Positions 50,073 to 57,599 of a DNA stretch of 64,000 nt are shown here, one piece after another. The DNA comes from Planctomycetota bacterium. Lineage in GTDB: Bacteria; Planctomycetota; UBA1135; JADKAF01. The notes beneath the pieces were generated by a model, which was given only the letters and a program-made list of their open reading frames with translations, was not told the DNA's origin and did no database searches. The DNA is taken from assembly GCA_016719295.1 (NCBI GenBank), contig JADKAF010000001.1:1550001-1614000 (forward strand). The letters run 5' to 3'. Each line of letters starts with the position of its first letter. Position 1 is the first letter of the stretch. The position numbers and the translations under genes are program-made.

Positions 50073-51340
50073 TCGCGAGAGAGGCCCGGTGGAGCGCGCT
50101 TCTCGGCGCGCTCGCCGTCGGCGTCGGCGCCTCCGGAGCGACGCGGGCGCAGGTCGCGGCCGAGTGGCCGGAGTACCGCGGACCGCAGGGCAGCGGCGTC
50201 GTCGCGGGCGAGCTGCCGCTGCGCTGGTCCGAGTCGAGCGGCGTGCGCTGGAAGACCCCCATCCCGGGGCGCGGGTGGTCGACCCCGATCGTCTGCGGCG
50301 GTCGCCTGTGGCTCAGCACGGCCGATGACGAAGGACACCAGCTCCGCGCGCTCGAGATCGATGCGCAGAGCGGGATCGTGCAGCGCGATCTCCTGCTCTT
50401 CGAGATCGAAGAGCCGCAGCATCGCAACGCGCTGAACTCGTACGCCTCGCCTTCGCCCGTGTGCGACGGCGAGCGGGTCGTGTTCCACTTCGGCGCCCAC
50501 GGCACCGCGTGCCTCGATCTCGCGACGGGCGAGCGGCTCTGGGAGCGCCGCGACCTGGTCTGCGATCACATGGAGGGTCCGGGCTCGTCGCCGCTCCTCG
50601 CTGGCGAGCTCGTCGTGCTGCTCTACGACGGCGGCGATGTCCAGTTCGCGACGGCGCTCGACGTGCGTACAGGCAAGACGCGCTGGAAGCGCGAGCGCGG
50701 CGTGAGCTACGAGGGCGTGACGCCCGAGGCGCGCAAAGCCTTCTCCACGCCGCTGCTGATCGAGCGAGAGGGCCGCACCGAGCTCGTGGCGTCGTGCGCG
50801 CGCGCAACGATGGGCTATGAGCCGAGCACGGGAGCCGAGCTCTGGCGCATCGAGCATCCGGGCTTCTCGATGTCGGCCCGGCCGGTCTACGCCGACGGCG
50901 TGCTCATCTTCACCACGGGCTTCATGAAGCCCGAGTGGTGGGCCGTGCGCTGCGGACCCGCCCCCGCCGAAGGCACGGACACGCGCGTGCTCTGGCGCCA
51001 TCGCCGCGCCGTCCCCACGATGCCCTCGCCGATCCTGCACGAGGGGCTGCTCTTCTGCGCGAGCGACCAAGGTGCGTTGAGCTGCCTGGAGGCGGCGACC
51101 GGCAAAGAGCTGTGGAGCGAGCGCATGCTCGGGCCGACCTGCGCCTCGCCGCTCCTCGCGAACGGGAAGCTCCTCTTCTGCGACCGCGAAGGCAGATCGA
51201 TCGTTCTGGAAGCGGGTCGCGAGCCGAAGATCCTGGCCGAGAACCAACTCGACGCAGGCTGCTACGCCTCCCCGGTCCTGCTCGGCTCGGTGCTCTTCCT
51301 GCGCACGGCCACCGATCTCTATCGCATCGAGCCGCCGTAG
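50069..51340 (+). CDS. Secreted PQQ-like beta-propeller protein
   Basis: 423 residues with a signal peptide (about 1-27, ending TRAQ). The mature part starts EWPEYRGPQGSGV, the usual opening of planctomycete quinoprotein-like propellers, followed by WKTPIPGRGWSTPIV. Propeller blades carry the tryptophan-docking type repeats ACLDLATGERLWERR, ALDVRTGKTRWKRER and SCLEAATGKELWSER. No PQQ-ligand set or Ca2+ site can be assigned, so it is more likely a BamB-like or non-enzymatic propeller than a dehydrogenase. It overlaps the TPR-like gene by ATGA and precedes the next gene by 36 bases, suggesting a shared operon. Confidence 0.82.
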   Translation: MIAREARWSALLGALAVGVGASGATRAQVAAEWPEYRGPQGSGVVAGELPLRWSESSGVRWKTPIPGRGWSTPIVCGGRLWLSTADDEGHQLRALEIDAQSGIVQRDLLLFEIEEPQHRNALNSYASPSPVCDGERVVFHFGAHGTACLDLATGERLWERRDLVCDHMEGPGSSPLLAGELVVLLYDGGDVQFATALDVRTGKTRWKRERGVSYEGVTPEARKAFSTPLLIEREGRTELVASCARATMGYEPSTGAELWRIEHPGFSMSARPVYADGVLIFTTGFMKPEWWAVRCGPAPAEGTDTRVLWRHRRAVPTMPSPILHEGLLFCASDQGALSCLEAATGKELWSERMLGPTCASPLLANGKLLFCDREGRSIVLEAGREPKILAENQLDAGCYASPVLLGSVLFLRTATDLYRIEPP

Positions 51341-51376
51341 CGCGTACGGAGGAGCGCCCACCTCACCGGGTGATCC

Positions 51377-53104
51377 ATGCTCCTGCACCGCGCACGCGCA
51401 CGTTCGTTCCTCGCCACTTCGGTCCTGCTCCTCCTCGGATCGACGCCGGGGATCGCGACGAGCGGGCTACCAGATCCGCTCGCTTGGCGCCTCGCGTCGC
51501 GGAGCGCGGCGATCTACGAGCGCCAGCACGAGCTCGTCCTGGAGCCCGAGGCGCGACGCCATTGGGGTCCGTTCGTGCATGAGTGGAACCCGCCGCTCCT
51601 CTTCGGCGACGAGCTCGACAAAGCACGACGCGCCCTGCAGCTCCCGATCTTCGACACTCGTGACCTGGGACGACATCTGGCGTTCGATCTCTCGGCCTAC
51701 GACGACGAGCGCGTGCGCCGCGGCGAGATCGGGCTCCAGAACTCTCTGCTCCCTCTCGCCTTCGAGCTGCGCTTCGAAGCTCCGGACGCGGCGGGGCAGC
51801 AACGCGCGAAGGGGCGCCTCAGGACCCTGCCGACCTCTCGCGCGGAGGAGGAGAACGACCCGCGGTACCTCACGAGCAGCCAAGGCTCGCTCGAAGGGGA
51901 GCTGGCCTTGTCGCGGCGCCTCGATCGCGAGCGCGGGCTCGTCGTCGCGTTCGACTTCTCGATGGAGCTGCGCTGGACGCCGCGCTTCCGCGGGAAGGTT
52001 CGAGGGACCTTCGATCTGCGCTGGCGCGAGATCTGGTCCCTGCGGGAGGTGCTCTCCGCGGATCTACCTATCGATCGTTCGCGCTTGGAAGAGCTCGTAC
52101 GCGAGTCCATGACGCGCGCGACGGGAACCATGGCGAAGAGCCTGGGCCCCCCGACGGATCCTTCGATGTGGCCCACGCCGGCGCGAGCAACCTCCGCGGC
52201 CAACTTCCCCGACGGCGCCAAGGCGTCGATCACGATCTTGGCGCTCCTTCACGCCGGTCGCGACCGCAGCGACCCCCTCCTCGCGCAAGCCTTCGAGCGC
52301 ATGCTCGCCGAGGAGCCACTCGATCCCTGGGCCCACGCGACGCGCATCCTCGCCATCGCGGCAACGGCCGCTCCGCGCGAAGAGCGCGCGGGAGGGCGCT
52401 TCGCGCGGACCCCTTCCCCGCGGCGCGTTTCTGCCGAGCTGCGCCCCTTCCTCGAGGCCTCGACTCGCAGCCTGCTCTCGCCCCTCGCACGCGCCGACGC
52501 TGCGCAGCCGTTGCTCTGGCTCGGCGCCGACGGCCGCTCTTGCAGCGAACGCGCACACCTCGCGACTCGCGCTCTGGCCGAAGCCGCTTGGTGCGGCATC
52601 GAGCTGCCCGCATCCACCTGGCCGCGCCTTGCCGCGCATTGGCTCGCCGCGCGCAATGACTCCGGCTTCACCTGCGAAACGCATCACGTCGAAGCCACGG
52701 GCCTCGGTACGGCGACGGCGCTGGACGCACTCCAGCTCTGCCGGCGCTTCCTCCTCGACGATCCTGCGAGCCGGCAAGACGCGCGGCTCTTGCGCGCCAT
52801 CGACGAAGGGCTGCGCTCGGGTTGGCAGTGGATGGAGGAGCACTACACCACGCGCGGCCAGCCAGGCCATCTGTTCACAGCCCAAACGCCGCGCTTCCAC
52901 TATCACTGGGCGTTGCTGAGCGCAGCCAAGGGCCGAGCCAACGAGGAGCTCGGCGGGCGCCCCATCGCGTGGGAGACGATGCTCCACTACGCAGGCCTGC
53001 AGTCGAAGGACGGCAGCTGGGGGAATCACGACCACAACGCGTTCGCTCTGCTCTGCCTGGACGCGCCGCCCCGCGCACCGGAGACTCCCTCCAGCGGCCG
53101 CTGA
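51377..53104 (+). CDS. Secreted protein with C-terminal prenyltransferase/squalene-cyclase-like repeat
   Basis: 575 residues with a signal peptide (SFLATSVLLLLGSTPG...). The N-terminal half (about 40-270) contains strand-rich segments (FAFELRFEAPDA-like, LVVAFDFSMELRWTPRFRG) and is unrecognised. The C-terminal half (about 280-575) is alpha-helical. It includes AHWLAARNDSGFTCETHHVEATG and ends MLHYAGLQSKDGSWGNHDHNAFALLCLD, resembling a QW-type prenyltransferase/squalene oxidase repeat (GLQxxDGSWG). In planctomycetes such (alpha/alpha)6 toroids often occur in secreted proteins without cyclase residues. No DXDD-type catalytic motif is visible, so terpene chemistry is not claimed. Confidence 0.6.
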   Translation: MLLHRARARSFLATSVLLLLGSTPGIATSGLPDPLAWRLASRSAAIYERQHELVLEPEARRHWGPFVHEWNPPLLFGDELDKARRALQLPIFDTRDLGRHLAFDLSAYDDERVRRGEIGLQNSLLPLAFELRFEAPDAAGQQRAKGRLRTLPTSRAEEENDPRYLTSSQGSLEGELALSRRLDRERGLVVAFDFSMELRWTPRFRGKVRGTFDLRWREIWSLREVLSADLPIDRSRLEELVRESMTRATGTMAKSLGPPTDPSMWPTPARATSAANFPDGAKASITILALLHAGRDRSDPLLAQAFERMLAEEPLDPWAHATRILAIAATAAPREERAGGRFARTPSPRRVSAELRPFLEASTRSLLSPLARADAAQPLLWLGADGRSCSERAHLATRALAEAAWCGIELPASTWPRLAAHWLAARNDSGFTCETHHVEATGLGTATALDALQLCRRFLLDDPASRQDARLLRAIDEGLRSGWQWMEEHYTTRGQPGHLFTAQTPRFHYHWALLSAAKGRANEELGGRPIAWETMLHYAGLQSKDGSWGNHDHNAFALLCLDAPPRAPETPSSGR

Positions 53105-53134
53105 GGGCCGCCGGATGAGGCTCTTCGCACGCGC

Positions 53135-54373
53135 ATGGATCCGATCGGCATCGCCGTCTTCGCCGTCTCGTACGCGTTGATCTCCATGCGTCGCCTCGGC
53201 TGGCTCGGCTTCGACCGGCCGGCCGGAGCGCTGCTCGGCGCCTGCGCGATGGTGGGGTTCGGCGTGCTGACGCCGCGCGAAGCTCTGGCGGCCGTCGACG
53301 GCGCCACGATCCTCCTGCTCTTCGGCGTGATGGGCCTCGGCGCGTTCCTGGGCCTCGACGGCTTCCTCGCTGGCGCCGAGGAGCGCCTCGCGCGCGTGGC
53401 GCGCTCGCCGCGCCGCTTGCTCGGCGGTCTCATCTGGTCCGCAGGCATCCTCTCCGCGTTCATCACCAACGACGCCGTCTGCGTGCTCGGCGCGCCGCTG
53501 GTCGTCGGGCTCGTGCGGCGCCATGGGCTGCCGCCGCTCCCCTATCTGCTCGCGCTCGCCACCGCCGCGAACACGGGCAGCGTGGCGACGCTGGTCGGCA
53601 ATCCGCAGAACATGCTCTGCGCGCAGCTCGGCGGCCTCGTCTACCGCGACTATGCGCTGAGCGCGATCCCCATCGCGCTGCTCGGCCTCGCGCTGAACCA
53701 CCTCTGGCTCGACCTCTGCTTCCGGCGCGAGCTGCGCGACCATCGCCTGAGGCCGGTGGAGCACGTGCCGCCGGTGGCGCGACGGGCGCAGCTCGACCTC
53801 CTCGTCATCGCGGCTACCGCCGTCGCCTATACCCTCGGCGCGGATCTCGCGTGGGCCGCCGCGAGCGGGTTCGTGGTCTTGATGCTCGCGCAGCGGTGCG
53901 ACACGCAGCGCCTCTGGGCCCACATCGACTTCTCGATCCTGCTCTTCTTCGCCGGGCTCTTCGTCATCGTGCACGGGCTCGTCGCAAGCGGCCTTCCGGC
54001 GTGAATCTTCGAGCGCTTCCCTCTGACGGCTCTCGAGTCTGGAACGGGAGGCGGCTGGTCACTCGCAACGCTATTCCTCGTCGGCTCGAACCTGGTCTCG
54101 AACGTGCCCTTCATCCTCGTCGTCCGCGACGCGATGAGCGCGCTCCCCGATCCGGAGCTCGCGTGGAAACTCCTCGCCGTCGCCTCGACCTTCGCCGGCA
54201 ACCTCACGCTGCTCGGCTCCGTGGCCAACGTGATCGTCGCCGAGTCCGCGCGCGAGCTCGGCGGCTTCGGCTTCCGCCAACATCTGCGCGTCGGCTTCCC
54301 GCTCGCGCTCGCGACGACCGCGCTGGGCGCCTTCTGGCTCCTCATCGTGGAGCCGGGGCTCGGCCTCGCGTGA
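53135..54373 (+). pseudogene. ArsB/NhaD-type ion transporter interrupted by an in-frame TGA
   Basis: About 412 residues if the stop is read through. It has some ten hydrophobic segments and the two hallmark half-helix hairpins of the ion-transporter superfamily: LSAFITNDAVCVLGAPLV (about 107-124) and NTGSVATLVGNPQNML (about 147-162), with a matching C-terminal pair VGSNLVSNVPFILVV and NLTLLGSVANVIVAE after the break. The TGA at 54002-54004 falls at codon 290, in the same frame as the continuing C-terminal half. Either the gene is freshly inactivated, the base is wrong, or two separate halves are made. Substrate: arsenite, citrate-like anions or Na+/H+, unknown. The C-terminal half ends at 54373 inside a terminator hairpin. 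Confidence 0.75.
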
Positions 54374-54387
54374 GACCGAGCCCCGGC
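54352..54387 (+). terminator. 12-bp hairpin spanning the transporter stop
   Basis: GCCGGGGCTCGG (54352-54363) pairs perfectly with CCGAGCCCCGGC (54376-54387). The stop codon lies in the loop. Confidence 0.6.
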
Positions 54388-54398
54388 GCATGGGGTGA

Positions 54399-54417
54399 GG
54401 CGCCGCTGCGCGGCGCC
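54399..54417. terminator. 8-bp hairpin between convergent genes
   Basis: GGCGCCGC-TGC-GCGGCGCC, a perfect stem between the transporter and the convergent propeller gene. It has CTCAC/GTCAG flanks reminiscent of the REP-like repeats but not their loop. Confidence 0.5.
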
Positions 54418-54440
54418 GTCAGCGACGACGAATGCGTGCG

Positions 54441-55562
54441 CTACTGCAGGATCGTGACCTCGGCCATGTTCGAGGTCGCCATCGGGAACGGCCGCGCGAT
54501 CGCGCCGTCGATGTGCAGGCCCTGCCAGAAGCTCTTCGCCCCGACCAAGCCGGGGAGGTTCGGGATCGTCGAGGTGAGCAAGCCACTCTGCGGGAGCGGC
54601 CCGAGCACGCTTTCCTGCGAAGTGTAGAGCGTGCAACCCGTGGCGCCGAGCAAGCCGAGATCGAGCGGGAGCTGGATGCCGAGCCAGTTCTGATCGGAGA
54701 TGCCGCCGATCAGGAAGTAAGGCACGCTCGTCGAGTACACGCCGCCGATCGAGAAGCTCTGGCCCAAGCGCGGCGCGCCCAGGGTCGTCATGCGGAAGAG
54801 CACCCCCGCGGCATCGTCGCAGCCGCGGCCGAGGAAGCGCACGCCCTCGGCGCCCACGAGGTCGAAGCCCTTCGCGAACGTAACCCCGCTCCCGTTCACG
54901 CCGATCACGGTCGTAGCGCCCGTGGTCGGATCGATGCGATGCAGCGAGTCATCGTTGGTGTTCGCGCCGTACCAGGCGCCCGTCGACGGATCGATGCCGA
55001 GCCCTTGGAAGCCGCCGATCGTCTGCACCGTGCGCGTCGCGAGTCCGGTCGTCTTGTCGACCTGCACGATGAAACGGTTCGAGAACTCGATGCCGAAGAG
55101 ATTGCCGGCGCCGTCGACCTCGAGGCAGGTGATCAGCGAGGCGCCAGAAGCCGCGAAGGGCGTCAACGTGCCCGTGACCGAGTCGAGCGAGTAGTTGATG
55201 TTCGACTGATTGGCCAAGAAGTAGAGCCCCGTCGTCGGATCCCACGCGAACCCTTGCCAGCCGCTCAGGTTGGTCTGGAAGACGGGCGTGAAGTTCCCCG
55301 TGGCGACATCGATGGTCCCGACTTCGCCGCCGGCGAGGTCGATCGTCCACAGCTCCTGCGTGTCCTCGCGCCAGGCCAGGCCCGCGGGCGTGCCGAGATT
55401 GTTGTTGTTCGTGCTGGCGATGAAGGTCGCGGCTCCCGTCGTGAGGTCGACGCTGTAGAGCTGATCGTTGTTGCTGTCGATGAGGTAGGACTGGACCTGG
55501 GCGGACGAGAGCGAGCCAGAGGCGGCAGCGCACAGGAAGGCGAACGCGGAGAGACGGAGCAT
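54441..55562 (-). CDS. Secreted beta-propeller protein, Asn/Thr/Gly-rich
   Basis: 373 residues with a signal peptide (MLRLSAFAFLCAAASGSLSS, ending AQ). Residues about 25-260 read as propeller blades with repeated xxVDLTTGAAT, IDVATGNFTPV, DSVTGTLTPFA, DPTTGATTVIG and GLAWREDTQELWTID. The C-terminal region (about 265-373) contains LPLDLGLLGATGCTLYTS and FWQGLHIDG, a pattern shared by many planctomycete exoproteins and possibly a sorting domain. Composition is notably richer in Asn, Thr and Ser, and poorer in Arg, than the neighbours. GGAGG lies seven bases before the ATG. A TAGTAT hexamer on the minus strand (55642-55637) could be its -10. Confidence 0.78.
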   Translation of the reverse strand: MLRLSAFAFLCAAASGSLSSAQVQSYLIDSNNDQLYSVDLTTGAATFIASTNNNNLGTPAGLAWREDTQELWTIDLAGGEVGTIDVATGNFTPVFQTNLSGWQGFAWDPTTGLYFLANQSNINYSLDSVTGTLTPFAASGASLITCLEVDGAGNLFGIEFSNRFIVQVDKTTGLATRTVQTIGGFQGLGIDPSTGAWYGANTNDDSLHRIDPTTGATTVIGVNGSGVTFAKGFDLVGAEGVRFLGRGCDDAAGVLFRMTTLGAPRLGQSFSIGGVYSTSVPYFLIGGISDQNWLGIQLPLDLGLLGATGCTLYTSQESVLGPLPQSGLLTSTIPNLPGLVGAKSFWQGLHIDGAIARPFPMATSNMAEVTILQ

Positions 55563-55866
55563 CGAGAACCTCCAGGGTACGGGACGGGATGAGGACCGCG
55601 GGCAACTCCGAGATCCTAGTTCGCACGCGCGAAACGATACTAGCTCAGATTCTCGGGCCCGCTCGACGGCGGCTCGAGGGGCCCGTCGCCGAGCCTTTGG
55701 CAGGCCCAGGCGCAGGCCCCGCGCGAGAGCGGGAGGCGGTGGCGTCGGAAGGAAGGTCCTCGCGCTTGGGAGCGTTCCGTTTGCGTCTTCCTACTCCAGG
55801 GACCTCCGCGCGCCACGCGTCGACGTCCGCGCACGGGCGCTCCTGACGCGAGCGATCGCGCGAGCC
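55563..55866. other. 304-bp intergenic region
   Basis: It contains the leader and possible -10 of the minus-strand propeller gene and one strong hairpin at 55654-55685. I see no gene. Confidence 0.5.
55654..55685 (-). terminator. Hairpin downstream of the GT-C-like gene
   Basis: CGGGCCC-g-CTCGA (55654-55666) pairs with TCGAG-GGGCCCG (55674-55685), a 12-bp stem with one bulge and a 7-base loop. It lies about 180 bases past the GT-C-like stop and before the next minus-strand promoter. Confidence 0.5.
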
Positions 55867-57546
55867 TCAGCGGATCGGCGCCGGGTCGCGCAGCGCGTGG
55901 CACGCGATGCGCGGGCCGGGTTGAGCCGCGCTCCAGAGGGTGAGCCAGCCGCGCTGCGGCTCACCGGGCAAGCGCGCGTCCACGGTCGCCGGATCGATGG
56001 CGAAGCGGAGCTCGCCGCGGCGCGCGAGCTCCGCGTCGAGCAGGCGCGAGCCATCGTCCGCGTCGCGGCGCGCGGTCATCACGGCGCCGATCGCCTCCGC
56101 CCAGAGGACGAGGCGCAGCCGCTCCGCCGGATCCGCGGGATCGGGTCGCCCTTCGCGGCTCCAGAGGCGCGCGTAGCCGCGCGCGAAGTCGCGCAGCTCG
56201 CGCGTGCGGTAGACGCGCTCGAGCGGGAGCGCGCCCTGCCCCGCGTCGCGCTCGCTCTCGAGCGCCGCGCGCTCGCGACGCGTGAGCGAGGTCGCGTCGA
56301 TCGCGCGCAAGCGCTCCAGCGAGAAGCGATCGAGGACGAGACGCGGACCTCCCGCTTCGAGCGCCACGCGTCCCTCGAGGAAGGAGCGCTCGAGCTCGCG
56401 CGCCGCGAGCGTGCGCGTGTCCTCGCGCGCGAGCAGGATCGAGAGGCGCGCGGAGGTCGCGGCCGAAGCGAGCAGCGCGACGAGGACCAGCCCGCGCGCG
56501 CGCTCGAGCCGCGCCGCGGAGACGGTCGCGACGAGGAGCAGCGCCGGGAGGAAGTAGCGCAGCAGGGTTCCGAAGTAGAGCAGGAAGAACGCGCCGAGGA
56601 AGAGCGCCAGCAGCTGCGCGAGGCAGCGCGGTCCTCTCGCGCGACGCGGCAAGGCGATCGCTCCGCCTCGCACGGCGTCGATCAGCGCGAGCGCTAGCGC
56701 CAGCAGCAGCGCGGGCTCCATCAGGGCGAGCTCGAGCGCGAGCTCGCCCGCGCGGGCGCCATCGAAGCGCGCATACAGTCCTTGCCCGCCGAGCACGAGC
56801 GGCGCCTCGGCGAACTCCTGCGGCGTACGCTGCGCGCTGACGCCCCATTGGCTCGGATACGCGAGCATCACGAGCGCGGTCGCGAGCGCGGCGCCCAGCC
56901 AGAGCGAGCGCACGCGATGCCGAGCTGCGATCGCGGCGCTGCCGAGCCAGGGGAGGAACGCCGCGAAGCCGAGCGGATGTAGCGCGGCCGCGGCTCCCGC
57001 GGCGAGCGCTGCCCCCACCGTCCCGCGGCCGCGCGCGCGCAGTGAAAACGCGCTGCGCTCGACCGCGAGCAGGAAGAAGAAGCCGAGCGGCGCCCACGGA
57101 CGCGCCTGCGCCGAGAGCAGCACATGCAGCGGGCTCACCGCGATCAACGCTCCCGCGATCCAAGCCGTGCGCGAAGAGGCACCGAGGCGCCTCGCCAGCC
57201 GCACCGCCACCAGCGCCGTCAAAGCGCCGAGCAGCGCGCACAGCGCGCGCGCGACGAGGAACGCGGGCCACGGCTCCACCGCGAGCTGCGCGCCGAACTC
57301 CTCGGGAGAAGCGACGGCGCCGCGCGCGCGCGCCCCGAGATAGAGCAGCGCTTCCAGCGGCGCGATCAGCCACGGCAGGAGATGCGGATAGCTCGACGGG
57401 CTGCCGTCGCGCAGGAGCGGATCGCGCGCCTCGAGCATCGCGAGTGCCGCGCGCACGGCGTGCTCGTCGGGAACATAGTCGTGCGGCGGGCCGCCTTGCG
57501 GCAGCGCCACGACGCGGAGCAGCAGCGCGCCGAGGAAGAGCGCCAC
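55867..57546 (-). CDS. Polytopic GT-C-like (ArnT/PMT-type, GT39-like) membrane glycosyltransferase candidate
   Basis: About 559 residues from GTG 57546. The first hydrophobic helix (FLGALLLRVVAL) leads into GGPPHDYVPDEHAV, the acidic periplasmic loop position expected of GT-C enzymes. About ten further hydrophobic segments run to residue 400 (e.g. LVARALCALLGALTALVAVRLA, AWIAGALIAVSPLHVLLSAQ). The soluble C-terminal 160 residues are charged. Lipid-linked sugar transfer to an extracytoplasmic acceptor is inferred. The start is uncertain: the frame continues upstream past the stop of the DUF4340 gene at 57600, and no ATG is available. The gene follows that gene by about 50 bases, so it may share the transcript. 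Confidence 0.68.
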   Translation of the reverse strand: MALFLGALLLRVVALPQGGPPHDYVPDEHAVRAALAMLEARDPLLRDGSPSSYPHLLPWLIAPLEALLYLGARARGAVASPEEFGAQLAVEPWPAFLVARALCALLGALTALVAVRLARRLGASSRTAWIAGALIAVSPLHVLLSAQARPWAPLGFFFLLAVERSAFSLRARGRGTVGAALAAGAAAALHPLGFAAFLPWLGSAAIAARHRVRSLWLGAALATALVMLAYPSQWGVSAQRTPQEFAEAPLVLGGQGLYARFDGARAGELALELALMEPALLLALALALIDAVRGGAIALPRRARGPRCLAQLLALFLGAFFLLYFGTLLRYFLPALLLVATVSAARLERARGLVLVALLASAATSARLSILLAREDTRTLAARELERSFLEGRVALEAGGPRLVLDRFSLERLRAIDATSLTRRERAALESERDAGQGALPLERVYRTRELRDFARGYARLWSREGRPDPADPAERLRLVLWAEAIGAVMTARRDADDGSRLLDAELARRGELRFAIDPATVDARLPGEPQRGWLTLWSAAQPGPRIACHALRDPAPIR

Positions 57547-57599
57547 GCACGCGAGGCGTGCGCTCCTCGCGCGCGGCGCGCCCTGCCCCGCGGTAGCGC

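Noticed and set aside
51377..53104. Squalene-hopene or oxidosqualene cyclase
   Set aside because: Only one QW-like repeat is visible, there is no DXDD-type catalytic motif, and a signal peptide makes a membrane cyclase role unlikely.
54002..54004. Selenocysteine or reassigned TGA
   Set aside because: TGA ends many other genes here, the position is not a known redox site in this transporter family, and no obvious downstream stem-loop typical of a SECIS element was identified.
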